Assembly (NCBI GenBank): GCA_017459345.1
Contig: JAFUDC010000173.1
Location: 1 to 60,062 of the forward strand
DNA from: Eubacterium sp.
GTDB taxonomy: Bacteria > Bacillota > Clostridia > Lachnospirales > Lachnospiraceae
Reading direction: 5' to 3'
DNA: 60,062 nucleotides
In this document: one piece after another, positions 1 to 9,535 of the stretch
Numbering within the stretch: position 1 is the first letter of the stretch
How the letters are laid out: each line of letters begins with the position of its first letter
Notes under the pieces: generated by a model
Database searches by the model: none
Told to the model about the DNA's origin: nothing
Seen by the model: the letters and a program-made list of their open reading frames with translations, nothing else
Translations under genes and position numbers: made by a program

Positions 1-207
1 AGTTCTATCCGCTATAAAAGGCTTGAAGATAGCAATTGAAGCTGATAGAAGGAAGAAACTCTCAGTTCTATCCTCTATAAAAAGGCTTGAAGATAGCAAT
101 TGAAACTGATAGAAAATGAGAATCCTTCAATTCTATCTGACATGAAGAGCTAACGGGAAACGATTGAAGCAGATAGAACTGCTGGTATTCCCTTTCCTAT
201 CTGCTTC
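1..207. repeat. Tandem hairpin-repeat array (about 63-65 bp period)
   Basis: Three successive units start at 1, 64 and 129. Each is bounded by TTCTATC on the left (3-9, 66-72, 131-137) and GATAGAA on the right (44-50, 108-114, 172-178), so each can fold into a hairpin of about 48 nt. Units 1 and 2 are nearly identical, sharing for example GAAGATAGCAATTGAA. Unit 3 has diverged inside but its terminal arm has grown to nine pairs (TTCTATCTG/CAGATAGAA). A further 11-bp pairing, GAAGCAGATAG (166-176) with CTATCTGCTTC (197-207), extends the array. It probably continues beyond the window edge. Function unknown; no ORF of note lies here. Confidence 0.75.
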
Positions 208-354
208 ACACGCTTCCTCGGCTGCTACTTTAGCTTATTTTCCCCATTTGAGTTTCTTTAATTGAACTTGCATCAGCCCTACGGGCTGTCACTCTGGTGA
301 AATATTCAGGTTTTAGCTTTCAAAAGACATTGAAAAAGGTAATGGCGTGAATAA

Positions 355-380
355 GTCCGGGCTTCTTTCGAAGCCCGGAC
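355..380 (-). terminator. Intrinsic terminator-like hairpin after the lipoprotein gene
   Basis: GTCCGGGCTTC (355-365) and GAAGCCCGGAC (370-380) form a perfect 11-bp GC-rich stem with a 4-nt loop, 37 bases beyond the stop of the minus-strand lipoprotein gene. The following U-tract on the minus strand is weak (TTATTC). It probably ends the long ribosomal-protein transcript. Bases 208-354 hold nothing I recognise. Confidence 0.6.
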
Positions 381-416
381 TTCCGGTCGTTATAATATAA
401 TAAACTTTACAATCAA

Positions 417-797
417 TTACTGCTTTTCAAGTATGAGATCTACTGCACCTTCATTATCAACTTCATATTCTCCGTCGATCCAGTCCTTAGCATTCAGAAT
501 CTTGATAGAATCCTTCTGCACATCATCGATCCCGTTATTCCCGTCAGCATCCTGGTAGGTTTCAAGAATAGTATACTTATCCTCTACCAGAATCTCATTA
601 TCATTTGCCATCTTTGCCTGATATTCAGTTCCATCCACTGTCACAGAAACCTTGCTTCCATCATGGACGATAATAATCTCACCAAAGCTGTCGTCTGCAT
701 TGTGCACATAAGTACCTTTAATAGCTGCATTCTTTCCGCAAGCGGTTAATACCAGTAGCATAAGTGTAAATGTAAGTAATAATAATCTCTTTTTCAT
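417..797 (-). CDS. Small lipoprotein of unknown function
   Basis: The 126-residue protein has a short basic N-terminus, a hydrophobic stretch and a lipobox (LTAC, with Cys20 as the lipidation site), so it should be exported and anchored to the outer face of the membrane. The mature part is acidic and probably beta-rich, with no motif I recognise. An AGGAGGT ribosome binding site (801-807) supports the start. It lies 75 bp after secY on the same strand, with no visible terminator and no convincing promoter between, so it may be read through from the ribosomal operon. That position normally holds adk/map. Function not assigned. Confidence 0.75.
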   Translation of the reverse strand: MKKRLLLLTFTLMLLVLTACGKNAAIKGTYVHNADDSFGEIIIVHDGSKVSVTVDGTEYQAKMANDNEILVEDKYTILETYQDADGNNGIDDVQKDSIKILNAKDWIDGEYEVDNEGAVDLILEKQ

Positions 798-872
798 TCT
801 ATTACCTCCTGTATTAAGCCTATATTCAAGCCTTTGCTTTCCTTAAAGAATGTCCACAATACCATATAGTCT

Positions 873-2186
873 CTACTCCGTCAAAAATCCGGAATAGTGC
901 CTTACCAGCATAGATGATTCAATCTGCTTCAGTGTCTCTAAAATAACACCGGATACGATGATGATGGAGGTTCCTCCGAAGGAAACCTGGGCGCCGAAAT
1001 ATCCGTTGAAGAAGATCGGAATCACGGCGATGATACAGAGTCCGATTGCACCGATAAATACAATGTAATTAAGGATCTTGGTCAGGTAATCAATTGTGGG
1101 CTTGCCCGGACGGATGCCGGGGATGAAGCCGCCCTGCTTCTTCATATTATTCGCAATCTCCATCGGATTAAAGGTGATGGAGGTGTAGAAGTAGGCAAAT
1201 AATACGGTAAGAGCCAGGTAGATCAGCAATCCGATGGTCCGCTTGGGATGTTCCGGATCACACCAGTTGGACTGGTTTAAGCTGTTTAAGATTGCTCCGC
1301 CGATTCCCTTGGGTTCCTTGCCGATTAACTGCTTGATTACCAGTGGGAACTGCAGCAGGGAGGAAGCAAAGATGATTGGGATAACGTTAGCTGTGTTGAC
1401 CTTGATCGGTAATACAGAGCCCTGTCCGCCAATCTGCATTCTGCCCTGAAGCTTCCTGGAATACTGTACCGGGATCTTTCTCTCTGCATCATTGAGTAAG
1501 ATAGTGAGAAGAATAGTACCCACAATAACAAAGACGATCACTGCAACTGCGATCACGATGCCGCCAATCTGTTTTCCCTCGATAAACTTCTGATAGAGGC
1601 CAAAAAGATCACTTGGCATACGGGATACAATGTTGATAAGGAGGATGATGGAGATACCATTACCGATTCCCTTATCTGTGATCTGTTCACCCAGCCACAT
1701 GATGAAGACGGAGCCTGCCGTCAGGCAGACGATCATCTCAACGATTGTCAGCGCATTGTAATTGGTCAGAAGTCCCTGACGGCCAAAGCCGATGGCAAGG
1801 CCGGCACTTTCCATGACAGAAAGGGCCAGGGTGACAAATCGTGTGATGTTGTTCATCTTCTTTCTTCCATCTTCGCCGTCTCTGTGCATTTCCTCAAGGG
1901 CGGGAATTGCGATGGTGAGCAGCTGAATGATGATGGAAGATGTGATATATGGGGTAACATTCAATGCAAATAGTGACATCTGCTCAAAAGAACCGCCGGT
2001 AAAGGAATTCAGCAGGTTAAAGGAATCGCCCAGCAATGTGTCCAGGTACTGGCTGATCTGGGCGCTGTCAATCCCGGGGATCGGCAGCTGGGAACCCAGT
2101 CGTGTAATAACCAGTATGAACAATGTGAAGAGCAGTCTGCTTCTGATGTCCTTTACCTTCAGAGCATTTCTGAGAGTTTCAAACAT
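873..2186 (-). CDS. secY: Preprotein translocase subunit SecY
   Basis: SecY is the central channel of the SecYEG translocon in the cytoplasmic membrane, passing unfolded preproteins outward and inserting membrane proteins. The 437-residue length and about ten hydrophobic segments fit the family, as do the N-terminal LPIPGID and the later GIRPGKPT stretch. Its start codon overlaps the rplO stop by one base (TAATG), and its ribosome binding site (GAGGTGA) lies within rplO, so the two are translationally coupled, as usual at the end of spc operons. Here it is followed not by adk but by a lipoprotein gene. Confidence 0.97.
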   Translation of the reverse strand: MFETLRNALKVKDIRSRLLFTLFILVITRLGSQLPIPGIDSAQISQYLDTLLGDSFNLLNSFTGGSFEQMSLFALNVTPYITSSIIIQLLTIAIPALEEMHRDGEDGRKKMNNITRFVTLALSVMESAGLAIGFGRQGLLTNYNALTIVEMIVCLTAGSVFIMWLGEQITDKGIGNGISIILLINIVSRMPSDLFGLYQKFIEGKQIGGIVIAVAVIVFVIVGTILLTILLNDAERKIPVQYSRKLQGRMQIGGQGSVLPIKVNTANVIPIIFASSLLQFPLVIKQLIGKEPKGIGGAILNSLNQSNWCDPEHPKRTIGLLIYLALTVLFAYFYTSITFNPMEIANNMKKQGGFIPGIRPGKPTIDYLTKILNYIVFIGAIGLCIIAVIPIFFNGYFGAQVSFGGTSIIIVSGVILETLKQIESSMLVRHYSGFLTE

Positions 2187-2629
2187 TAAATCACCTCAGC
2201 TTTTCCACCGCAAGCTTCAATCTTTTCTGCTGCTGCTTTGGAGAAAGCATTCACCTGGACTGTAAGCTTTTTGTTTAACTCTCCATTTCCAAGGATTTTA
2301 ACGCCGTCAAAGGAATTCTTAACCAGACCGGCTTCCATTAATGTCTCGATAGTCACAACGCTGTCAGCTTCGAATCTGTCTAACTGAGATACGTTGATGC
2401 CGATGATCTTCTTAGAGTTTCTGCATGTGAAGCCCTTCTTGGGAAGTCTTCTGTATAAAGGCATCTGACCACCCTCGAAGCCTACACGGATCTTACCGCC
2501 GGAGCGGGATTTCTGACCTTTCTGTCCTCTTCCTGCAGTCTTTCCGTTTCCTGAGCCATGTCCACGGCCTACACGGAAAGTATCACTGTGTTTTGAACCT
2601 GCAGCAGGATGTAAATTGGATAAATTCAT
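2186..2629 (-). CDS. rplO: 50S ribosomal protein L15
   Basis: L15 is a late-assembly protein of the large ribosomal subunit. The 147-residue protein shows the family's basic glycine-rich N-terminal region (GRGHGSGNGKTAGRGQKG, about residues 22-39), which threads into 23S rRNA, and the globular C-terminal part (KILGNGELNKKLTV). A strong AAGGAGGT site precedes the start. The stop overlaps the secY start. Confidence 0.97.
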   Translation of the reverse strand: MNLSNLHPAAGSKHSDTFRVGRGHGSGNGKTAGRGQKGQKSRSGGKIRVGFEGGQMPLYRRLPKKGFTCRNSKKIIGINVSQLDRFEADSVVTIETLMEAGLVKNSFDGVKILGNGELNKKLTVQVNAFSKAAAEKIEACGGKAEVI

Positions 2630-2652
2630 TACGGTTACCTCCTTATCTGCAC

Positions 2653-2835
2653 TTAAATTTCTTCAACCTTAACTAAATGTCTTACATGCCAGATCATGCC
2701 GCGAACTGCGTCATTGTCAGGCATCTCAACGGTCTTGTTTAACTTTCTGAGTCCTAAGGCTTCTACAGTTGCTTTGTGTTTTGGAACAGCACCGATAGGA
2801 GACTTAACTAATGTGATTCTTAATTTATCTGCCAT
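2653..2835 (-). CDS. rpmD: 50S ribosomal protein L30
   Basis: This 60-residue protein matches the short bacterial L30: it opens with [14 protein letters not shown] and ends in the conserved [20 protein letters not shown] segment. It binds 23S rRNA in the large subunit. It sits between rpsE and rplO, its normal place in the spc operon, with an AGGAGG site just upstream. Confidence 0.96.
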   Translation of the reverse strand: MADKLRITLVKSPIGAVPKHKATVEALGLRKLNKTVEMPDNDAVRGMIWHVRHLVKVEEI

Positions 2836-2850
2836 TTTATTATCCTCCTC

Positions 2851-3354
2851 TTACAGCTCGTCAACTGATTTGCCACGGAGTCTTGCAACTTCTTCCGGAG
2901 TCTTAATCTTCTTAAGACCTTCGATGGTTGCCAGAACCACGTTCTGCTTGTTATTGGAACCTAAAGCCTTGGAACGGATATTCTTATATCCGGCAAGCTC
3001 CAGAACCGCACGGGATGGGCCGCCGGCGATGATACCGGTACCTTCCGGGGAGTTCTTCAGCAGTACGGAAGCGCTGCCGAACTTTCCAATGTAATCATGA
3101 GGGATGGAACCTGCATCGTTTACAGGAACCTTAACCAGCTTCTTGATGGCGTCTTCTTTTCCCTTGCGGATTGCTTCAGGAATCTCGATAGCCTTACCTA
3201 AACCGGCACCAACATGACCGTTCTTATCACCAACGACTACTAAAGCAGCAAAACGCATATTACGTCCACCCTTAACTACCTTAGTAACACGTTTGATTGA
3301 CACTACAGTTTCTTCTAATTCTAATTGACTTGCATCAATTAATTCACGCTTCAT
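2851..3354 (-). CDS. rpsE: 30S ribosomal protein S5
   Basis: S5 belongs to the small subunit, sits near the mRNA entry channel and takes part in decoding accuracy. The 167-residue protein has the double-stranded-RNA-binding-like N-terminal domain with [18 protein letters not shown], then [10 protein letters not shown], and the C-terminal domain with [13 protein letters not shown]. It lies 16 bp after rplR and 15 bp before rpmD, with a clear ribosome binding site. Confidence 0.97.
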   Translation of the reverse strand: MKRELIDASQLELEETVVSIKRVTKVVKGGRNMRFAALVVVGDKNGHVGAGLGKAIEIPEAIRKGKEDAIKKLVKVPVNDAGSIPHDYIGKFGSASVLLKNSPEGTGIIAGGPSRAVLELAGYKNIRSKALGSNNKQNVVLATIEGLKKIKTPEEVARLRGKSVDEL

Positions 3355-3370
3355 GTCATATCCTCCTTGT

Positions 3371-3739
3371 TTAGAATTTCAGACCGGCTTCACGAGCTGC
3401 ATCTGCCAGAGCCTTAACCTTACCCTGATAGATGAATCCGCCTCTGTCATAGACAACTTCTGTGATACCCTTTTCCAGTGCTCTCTTGGCGATGACTGTT
3501 CCAAGATGTGCAGCTGCTGCAACATCGTTGGTCTTCTCAAGCTCTGCTGCAACCTCTTTCTGGGTTGTAGCTGCGGAAACCAGTGTGGTCTGAGCGTCAT
3601 CATCAATAATCTGAGCATACATATGCTTGTTGCTTCTGAAAACGGCTAAACGGGGAGTAGAAGCAGTTCCGCTTAAACGGTTACGAATTCTTCTATGCTT
3701 TTTAGCACGAACTTCACTTCTTGATTTTTTATTAATCAT
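3371..3739 (-). CDS. rplR: 50S ribosomal protein L18
   Basis: L18 binds 5S rRNA and joins it to the large subunit. The 122-residue protein has the basic N-terminus ([18 protein letters not shown]), the segment [19 protein letters not shown] and the C-terminal [20 protein letters not shown] that typify the family. It lies between rplF and rpsE in standard spc order. Confidence 0.97.
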   Translation of the reverse strand: MINKKSRSEVRAKKHRRIRNRLSGTASTPRLAVFRSNKHMYAQIIDDDAQTTLVSAATTQKEVAAELEKTNDVAAAAHLGTVIAKRALEKGITEVVYDRGGFIYQGKVKALADAAREAGLKF

Positions 3740-3758
3740 TCTACCTTCCTCCTAATTA

Positions 3759-4298
3759 TTACTTACCAGTCTTGCCGACCTTACGTCTGATGGTCTCATC
3801 CGCATACTTGATACCCTTGCCCTTGTAAGGTTCAGGTTTTCTCTTTTCTCTGATCTCTGCTGCGAACTGGCCAACCTTCTGCTTGCTGATACCCTTGACA
3901 GTGATCTTGTTCTGTCCGTCAAGAACTGTCTCGATACCTTCGGGGTCTTCCATCTCTACCGGATGGGAATAACCAAGAGAAAGAACGAGCTTTTTGCCCT
4001 GCTTCTGAGCTCTGTAACCAACACCGTTGATCTCCAGAACCTTTTCATATCCTTTGGTAACACCAATTACCATATTTGCAATCAGGGAACGGGTCAGACC
4101 GTGTAAGGATTTCATTCTCTTTAAATCGTTGGGTCTGGTAACGGTTACCTGATTATTTTCCAGCTTAATGTCCATCTCCTCAGGAAGCTTCTCAGAGAGT
4201 GTTCCCAAGGGTCCTTTTACTGTCACTGTGTTGTCCTCTGCGATGTTTACATCAACACCGGCAGGAATGTCTATAGGTAATCTACCGATTCGTGACAT
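3759..4298 (-). CDS. rplF: 50S ribosomal protein L6
   Basis: L6 lies near the factor-binding site of the large subunit. The chosen start (MSRIGRLPI, 179 residues) has an AAGGAGG ribosome binding site 4 bases upstream and matches the family's usual N-terminus; a longer reading to 4331 would add 11 residues without support. The two repeated L6 domains are visible, and the C-terminal signature ends in [14 protein letters not shown]. The 142-bp gap to rpsH upstream is the largest inside the spc part; it is AT-rich and shows no clear promoter. Confidence 0.96.
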   Translation of the reverse strand: MSRIGRLPIDIPAGVDVNIAEDNTVTVKGPLGTLSEKLPEEMDIKLENNQVTVTRPNDLKRMKSLHGLTRSLIANMVIGVTKGYEKVLEINGVGYRAQKQGKKLVLSLGYSHPVEMEDPEGIETVLDGQNKITVKGISKQKVGQFAAEIREKRKPEPYKGKGIKYADETIRRKVGKTGK

Positions 4299-4440
4299 GT
4301 TATACCTCCTTAAATTGTCGGAAAAAGCCATGTGCTTCTTCTGTTTTCAGTAAGTTTGTTTATCTATTACTTTTATATTATTAAATCCTGTACCTGGCTT
4401 CGTTCTCTACGCCCTGACCATACCGGATTCATATAAATTC

Positions 4441-4842
4441 CTACCAAACAAAGGCAAGTACTTCGCCGCCAACGTTCATGGCGCGTGCCTCTTTATCAGT
4501 AACAACGCCCTTATTGGTGGAAATGATTGCTACGCCGAGACCGTTGAATACTCTGGGAAGGTTCTCTACGTCAGCATATACACGAAGGCCGGGCTTGGAG
4601 ATTCTCTTCAGTCCGGAGATAATCTTTTCGTTCTTGTCTGCACCATATTTTAATGTTACGCGGATAGTCTTGAAGTTACCGTCCTCGATCACTTCGTAAC
4701 CTTTAATATAACCTTCTTTTACAAGGATGTCAGCGATTGCTAATTTCATCTTTGATGAAGGGATATCAACTGTATCGTGTTTTGCAGTGTTTGCGTTACG
4801 GATTCTTGTAAGCATATCTGCAATCGGATCGCTCATTGTCAT
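4441..4842 (-). CDS. rpsH: 30S ribosomal protein S8
   Basis: S8 is a primary 16S rRNA-binding protein; in E. coli it is also the repressor of the spc operon. The 133-residue protein begins with [16 protein letters not shown] and ends with the conserved [26 protein letters not shown]. An AAGGAGGC site lies 9 bases from the start. It stands between rpsZ and rplF. Whether S8 autoregulates here cannot be told from the sequence. Confidence 0.97.
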   Translation of the reverse strand: MTMSDPIADMLTRIRNANTAKHDTVDIPSSKMKLAIADILVKEGYIKGYEVIEDGNFKTIRVTLKYGADKNEKIISGLKRISKPGLRVYADVENLPRVFNGLGVAIISTNKGVVTDKEARAMNVGGEVLAFVW

Positions 4843-4868
4843 TTTTAGGTTGCCTCCTTCCCAATCTA

Positions 4869-5054
4869 TTACCAGCTTGCTTTTCTCACTCCAGGAATCT
4901 GGCCCTTATATGCCAATTCGCGGAAGCAGATTCTGCAAATTCCATATTTTCTTAAGTAAGCATGTGGACGACCACAGATTCTGCAGCGTGTATACTCTCT
5001 TGTAGAGAATTTCTGCTTGCGCTGCTGTTTGATTTTCATTGCTTTCTTAGCCAT
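4869..5054 (-). CDS. rpsZ: 30S ribosomal protein S14, zinc type
   Basis: The 61-residue protein is the short zinc-binding form of S14, with paired CxxC motifs (Cys24/Cys27 and Cys40/Cys43) that hold one Zn ion. It belongs to the head of the small subunit and assembles late. The short form is typical of Firmicutes and actinobacteria. It lies between rplE and rpsH, as in other spc operons. Confidence 0.97.
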   Translation of the reverse strand: MAKKAMKIKQQRKQKFSTREYTRCRICGRPHAYLRKYGICRICFRELAYKGQIPGVRKASW

Positions 5055-5068
5055 TAGAAACCTCCTGA

Positions 5069-5611
5069 TTAATTCTTAGCGTAAGGCATACCGAATAATG
5101 TCAGTAATTCACGAGCCTCTTCATCTGTCTTGGCAGTGGTAACGAAGATAACGTCCATACCTCTTACCTTCTCTACCTTATCATACTCGATCTCAGGGAA
5201 GATCAGCTGCTCCTTGATACCAAGTGCATAGTTGCCTCTTCCATCAAATGCGTTGGGGTTAACGCCACGGAAGTCACGTACTCGCGGAAGAGCCAGGTTG
5301 ATGAGACGGTCTGCGAACTCATACATCTTCTCGCCGCGGAGTGTAACCTTACATCCGATGGACATGCCTTCTCTTAACTTGAAGTTAGCAACGGACTTCT
5401 TGGCCTTGGTAATCACTGCCTTCTGACCTGTGATCTTTTCCATATCGCCTACAGCAGCCTCTAATAATTTATGGTTTTCCTTGGCATCACCACAACCCAT
5501 ATTGACTACGATCTTTACGAGCTTCGGGATTTCCAGATCATTCTTATAACCAAACTTTTTCACCATGCCAGCTTTGATCTCGCTGTCATACTGTTCTCTA
5601 AGTCTACTCAC
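5069..5611 (-). CDS. rplE: 50S ribosomal protein L5
   Basis: L5 binds 5S rRNA and forms part of the central protuberance that contacts the small-subunit head. The 180-residue protein shows the family segments [37 protein letters not shown] and the C-terminal [18 protein letters not shown]. It lies 15 bp before rpsZ and 22 bp after rplX. Confidence 0.97.
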   Translation of the reverse strand: MSRLREQYDSEIKAGMVKKFGYKNDLEIPKLVKIVVNMGCGDAKENHKLLEAAVGDMEKITGQKAVITKAKKSVANFKLREGMSIGCKVTLRGEKMYEFADRLINLALPRVRDFRGVNPNAFDGRGNYALGIKEQLIFPEIEYDKVEKVRGMDVIFVTTAKTDEEARELLTLFGMPYAKN

Positions 5612-5633
5612 CTTAGGTCAGCCTCCTTCCTTA

Positions 5634-5942
5634 TCAGTCAATTACTTCGCCGGTCTTCTTAGCGAAGCGAACCTTCTTACCATCAACAAATTTGAAACCA
5701 ACTCTGGTAGGCTGTCCCTTGTGAAGCAGCATTACGTTAGAAACATCAATCGGGCCTTCCTGCTGAACGATTCCGCCAGCCTGGTTCTGCATACTTGGTT
5801 TTGTATGTTTTGTAAGCATATTGACGCCTTCAACGATCACTCTGTGATTCTTCACGTCAACAGAGATTACTTTACCTTCTTTATCGATATCTTTTCCGGC
5901 AATAACCTTTACCATATCGTCTTTTTTAATCTTATGAGCCAC
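5634..5942 (-). CDS. rplX: 50S ribosomal protein L24
   Basis: L24 initiates large-subunit assembly. The 102-residue protein carries an N-terminal KOW motif (KKDDMVKVIAGKDIDKEGKV) and the family segments GVNMLTKHTKPS and QQEGPIDVSNVML. It lies in the standard position between rplN and rplE. Confidence 0.97.
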   Translation of the reverse strand: MAHKIKKDDMVKVIAGKDIDKEGKVISVDVKNHRVIVEGVNMLTKHTKPSMQNQAGGIVQQEGPIDVSNVMLLHKGQPTRVGFKFVDGKKVRFAKKTGEVID

Positions 5943-5955
5943 CGTAGTTACCTCC

Positions 5956-6324
5956 TTATAATACTTCCGGTGCCAGAGAAACGATCTTCATATATTTCTT
6001 CTCACGAAGCTCTCTTGCAACCGGTCCAAAAATACGGGTTCCTCGCGGGGTGTTGTCTTCCTTGATGATTACAGCCGCATTCTCGTCAAATCTGATATAA
6101 GAACCATCTTTACGACGAGCACCCTTGACAGTACGTACCACAACGGCTCTCACAACGTCACCTTTTTTAACAACGCCGCCTGGTGTTGCATCTTTAACAG
6201 TAGCAACGATGGTATCTCCTATATTCGCATATCTTCTTGTTGAGCCTCCCATAACACGGATGCAAAGAAGTTCTTTTGCTCCGGTGTTATCTGCAACTCG
6301 AAGTCTTGATTCCTGTTGGATCAT
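5956..6324 (-). CDS. rplN: 50S ribosomal protein L14
   Basis: L14 sits at the subunit interface. The 122-residue length is the exact family norm, and it starts [20 protein letters not shown] and contains the signature region around [20 protein letters not shown]. The gap to rplX is 13 bp. Confidence 0.98.
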   Translation of the reverse strand: MIQQESRLRVADNTGAKELLCIRVMGGSTRRYANIGDTIVATVKDATPGGVVKKGDVVRAVVVRTVKGARRKDGSYIRFDENAAVIIKEDNTPRGTRIFGPVARELREKKYMKIVSLAPEVL

Positions 6325-6347
6325 GTCTAATTCTCCTTCCGTGCCAA

Positions 6348-6602
6348 TTATTTTGCCTTCTCAACGATCTCGACAAGTCTCCATCTCTTATCCTTGGATA
6401 ATGGTCTTGTCTCCATAACCTTTACTCTGTCACCGATCCTGCACTGATTCTCTTCATCATGTGCTTTTAATTTATAGGTTCTTTTTACGATCTTGCCGTA
6501 TAAAGGATGCTTTACATTATCAGTAACGCTTACAACGATGGTCTTATCCATCTTGTCGCTTGTTACGAGACCTACACGAGTCTTTCTAAGGTTTCTGTCC
6601 AC
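6348..6602 (-). CDS. rpsQ: 30S ribosomal protein S17
   Basis: S17 is a primary 16S rRNA-binding protein. The 84-residue OB-fold protein shows [20 protein letters not shown] and the signature around [20 protein letters not shown]. It follows rpmC by 22 bp. Confidence 0.97.
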   Translation of the reverse strand: MDRNLRKTRVGLVTSDKMDKTIVVSVTDNVKHPLYGKIVKRTYKLKAHDEENQCRIGDRVKVMETRPLSKDKRWRLVEIVEKAK

Positions 6603-6624
6603 AACAATTCCTCCTTCCCGCTAA

Positions 6625-6825
6625 TTACGCAGTTTTCTCAGCGATGATTCCCTGAATCCTGGCAATGTTTCTTCTGACTTCTTTAATTCTGCTGGTGTTA
6701 TCTAACTGATTGGTCGCGTTCTGGAATCTCAGATTAAATAATTCCTTCTTAGCAGCTGTTAACTCGTCATTAAGTTCTGCGAGGGATTTTGTTCTTAAAT
6801 CTTCTACATACTTAGTTGTTTTCAT
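6625..6825 (-). CDS. rpmC: 50S ribosomal protein L29
   Basis: This 66-residue helical-hairpin protein lies at the peptide exit tunnel, near where nascent-chain factors dock. The segment [20 protein letters not shown] is the L29 signature. Its start overlaps the rplP stop in an ATGA arrangement, implying translational coupling. Confidence 0.97.
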   Translation of the reverse strand: MKTTKYVEDLRTKSLAELNDELTAAKKELFNLRFQNATNQLDNTSRIKEVRRNIARIQGIIAEKTA

Positions 6826-7253
6826 TCTGCTTCACCGCCTTCTAAATCTGCACGGGAAACGATCTTGCACTTCACAGGTAATTTGTGCATGGCAAGACGT
6901 AACGCTTCTCTTGCTGTCTCCTCAGGTACTCCGGCAACTTCAAACATTACACGGCCTGGTTTTACTACTGCTACCCAATACTCAAGCGTACCTTTACCGG
7001 AACCCATACGAGTCTCAGCAGGCTTTGCTGTGACGGGCTTATCCGGGAAGATCTTGATCCAAACCTTACCGCCACGCTTCATATAACGAGTCATGGCAAC
7101 ACGGGCAGCCTCGATCTGATTGGACTTGATCCATGCAGGATCTACTGCAACTAAACCGTACTCACCGTATGTGATTTTATTTCCTCTTGAAGCCTTACCA
7201 GCCATGGAGCCACGGAACTGTTTACGGCGTTTTACTCTTTTCGGCATTAACAT
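6822..7253 (-). CDS. rplP: 50S ribosomal protein L16
   Basis: L16 is needed for A-site tRNA binding and late large-subunit assembly. The start at 7253 ([10 protein letters not shown]) is preferred to 7247: it overlaps the rpsC stop in a TAATG arrangement and lies 10 bases from a GGGAG site. The protein has 143 residues and contains the L16 signature regions [17 protein letters not shown] and [16 protein letters not shown]. Confidence 0.97.
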   Translation of the reverse strand: MLMPKRVKRRKQFRGSMAGKASRGNKITYGEYGLVAVDPAWIKSNQIEAARVAMTRYMKRGGKVWIKIFPDKPVTAKPAETRMGSGKGTLEYWVAVVKPGRVMFEVAGVPEETAREALRLAMHKLPVKCKIVSRADLEGGEAE

Positions 7254-7915
7254 TATTTATCGCTCCCTTCCTTCGTTCCCTTTGTAGGAAGTACTTCACC
7301 ATGGTTGATCCAAACCTTAACGCCAACCTTACCATAGGTGGTGTTAGCCTCGGCAAAACCATAATCAATATTTGCTCTTAATGTCTGCAGCGGGATATTG
7401 CCTTCGCTGTAGAACTCGGTACGTGCCATATCAGCACCGCCCAGACGGCCGGATACGGAAGTCTTGATACCCAGAGCACCATTTCTCATGGTTCTCTGCA
7501 TGCAGGACTTCATGGCACGACGGAAGGAAATACGATGCTCTAACTGCTGAGCGATGTTCTCAGCCACAAGCTGTGCGTCCTTGTCAACGTCATATCTTTT
7601 TACTTCTTTGATTTCGATCATGAGCTTTTTGTCGGTCAGCTTTGTAAGCTCCTTCTTGAGCTCCTCGATTGCGGAACCGCCGCGGCCGATTACGATACCA
7701 GGCTTTGCAGTATGAATGATGAGCTTTAAGCGGTCAGAAGCTCTCTCAATCTCTGTTCTGGAGATGCCTGCTGTATATAATCTTTTCTTGATATACTCTC
7801 TGATCTTATTATCTTCAACAAGATTGTCTGCAAAATCCTTCTCTGCATACCATCTTGAATCCCAATCTTTAATGATTCCGACTCTTAACCCATGAGGATT
7901 AACTTTCTGTCCCAT
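7253..7915 (-). CDS. rpsC: 30S ribosomal protein S3
   Basis: S3 lines the mRNA entry tunnel and takes part in the ribosomal helicase activity. The 220-residue protein has an N-terminal KH domain with its GRGG loop ([14 protein letters not shown]) and the C-terminal signature with [20 protein letters not shown]. It begins [13 protein letters not shown] like most bacterial S3 and overlaps rplP by one base. Confidence 0.97.
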   Translation of the reverse strand: MGQKVNPHGLRVGIIKDWDSRWYAEKDFADNLVEDNKIREYIKKRLYTAGISRTEIERASDRLKLIIHTAKPGIVIGRGGSAIEELKKELTKLTDKKLMIEIKEVKRYDVDKDAQLVAENIAQQLEHRISFRRAMKSCMQRTMRNGALGIKTSVSGRLGGADMARTEFYSEGNIPLQTLRANIDYGFAEANTTYGKVGVKVWINHGEVLPTKGTKEGSDK

Positions 7916-7926
7916 CGTAAACCTCC

Positions 7927-8313
7927 TTATCTTTCATCCAGAACGATTGTGATATGGCTCTGTCTGTGCTCAATTCTGTAAGCTCTGCCCTGAGCTCTTG
8001 GTCTGATTCTCTTCATTGTAGGTCCTTTGTTTGCATAGCACTCTGCAATGTAAAGATTCTCTCTTGCCATACCGTTATTATTCTCTGCGTTGGCGATTGC
8101 GGATTTTAATAACTTACCGATGATTTCGGAAGCATATCTTGGGTTATACTCTAAAATTCCCAAAGCAGTCTCGACATCCTTGCCTCTGATGGCATCGAGT
8201 ACGAAACATGCTTTTGTAACAGAACATCTGGCATAAGAAAGCTTTGCGGATGGTCTGCTATCTTTTTGTGCATTTCTTTCTCTCTTGATCTGGGATCTAT
8301 GTCCTCTAGCCAT
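7927..8313 (-). CDS. rplV: 50S ribosomal protein L22
   Basis: L22 extends a beta-hairpin into the peptide exit tunnel, where changes can give macrolide resistance. The 128-residue protein shows [20 protein letters not shown], the NNGM segment and the hairpin region ending [17 protein letters not shown]. It is slightly longer at the N-terminus than the ~110-residue E. coli protein, as in many Clostridia. Confidence 0.96.
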   Translation of the reverse strand: MARGHRSQIKRERNAQKDSRPSAKLSYARCSVTKACFVLDAIRGKDVETALGILEYNPRYASEIIGKLLKSAIANAENNNGMARENLYIAECYANKGPTMKRIRPRAQGRAYRIEHRQSHITIVLDER

Positions 8314-8326
8314 GGATGAACCCTCC

Positions 8327-8608
8327 TTACCTTACTCGACTCTTCTTTTCGTCTTTACCATGTCCTCTGTAGGTTCTGGTTGCGACAAACTCACCTAACT
8401 TATGTCCAACCATATCCTCTGTTACATATACCGGCACATGTCTTCTTCCATCATGTACGGCAAATGTATGGCCTACAAACTGCGGGAAAATCGTAGAACG
8501 GCGGGACCATGTTTTGATCACACTCTTGTCGCCGGACTGATTCATCTCATCTACTTTTTTCAATAAACTTTTATCAGCAAATGGTCCTTTTTTCAGTGAA
8601 CGAGCCAT
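8327..8608 (-). CDS. rpsS: 30S ribosomal protein S19
   Basis: S19 lies in the small-subunit head and forms inter-subunit bridges. The 93-residue protein begins [18 protein letters not shown] and carries the signature around [20 protein letters not shown]. It lies between rplB and rplV, in standard S10 order. Confidence 0.97.
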   Translation of the reverse strand: MARSLKKGPFADKSLLKKVDEMNQSGDKSVIKTWSRRSTIFPQFVGHTFAVHDGRRHVPVYVTEDMVGHKLGEFVATRTYRGHGKDEKKSRVR

Positions 8609-8621
8609 GTCTTACCTCCTA

Positions 8622-9464
8622 TTATTTGATACTTCTACCGTCTCTTCTTCTTACGATCAGCTTATTAGACTGCTTGTTTTTCTTTCTGGTCTTTAAGCCC
8701 ATTGCAGGTTTGCCCCATGGAGTGGATGGACCCGGACGTCCGATAGGAGCGCGTCCCTCTCCACCACCGTGCGGATGGTCATTGGGGTTCATAACAGAAC
8801 CGCGGACTGTGGGACGGATACCCATGTGACGCTTACGTCCTGCTTTACCGATATTGATCAGGTCATGCTCAATGTTTCCAACCTGTCCGATGGTAGCACG
8901 GCAGTTAATAGGTACCATTCTCATTTCACCGGAGGGGAGACGAAGTGTGGCATACTTGCCTTCCTTAGCCATAAGCTGAGCGGAGTTTCCTGCAGAACGT
9001 ACAAGCTGTGCGCCCTTGCCGGCATGAAGCTCTACATTGTGGATCTCGGTACCAACCGGGATGTTCTCTAATGGCAGGCAGTTGCCGATATGGATCTCGG
9101 CTTCCGGACCGTTCATCAGAACCTGGCCAACCTCAAGCTTATAAGGTGCAATGATATAGGATTTCACACCGTCTGCATAGCAGATCAGCGCGATATTAGC
9201 TGTTCTGTTGGGATCGTACTCAATAGCGACAACCTTTGCCGGGATGCCGTCCTTATTTCTCTTGAAGTCGATCATCCTGTACTGCTTTCTTACTCCGCCG
9301 CCCCGGTGTCTTACTGTGATCTTACCCTGGTTGTTGCGGCCTGAGTTCTTCTTTAAAGAATAAGTTAATGACTTTTCAGGAGTCTTCTTGGTGATCTCTG
9401 AAAAATCAGAACCTGTCATATGTCTTCTGGAAGGTGTATATGGGTTATAGGTTTTGATTCCCAT
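8622..9464 (-). CDS. rplB: 50S ribosomal protein L2
   Basis: L2 is a primary 23S rRNA-binding protein close to the peptidyl transferase centre. The start at 9464 ([14 protein letters not shown], 280 residues) has an AAAGGAG site about 8 bases upstream and matches the family; a GTG three codons further up is not supported. The C-terminal [20 protein letters not shown] region holds the conserved histidine linked to peptidyl transfer. The 71-bp gap to rplW is larger than most in the operon. Confidence 0.96.
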   Translation of the reverse strand: MGIKTYNPYTPSRRHMTGSDFSEITKKTPEKSLTYSLKKNSGRNNQGKITVRHRGGGVRKQYRMIDFKRNKDGIPAKVVAIEYDPNRTANIALICYADGVKSYIIAPYKLEVGQVLMNGPEAEIHIGNCLPLENIPVGTEIHNVELHAGKGAQLVRSAGNSAQLMAKEGKYATLRLPSGEMRMVPINCRATIGQVGNIEHDLINIGKAGRKRHMGIRPTVRGSVMNPNDHPHGGGEGRAPIGRPGPSTPWGKPAMGLKTRKKNKQSNKLIVRRRDGRSIK

Positions 9465-9535
9465 TACTTTCACTCCTTTCGTTTACGAATGAATATTTAG
9501 TCTCACGCTTTTATGCGTATAATCTCTGCTGATTC

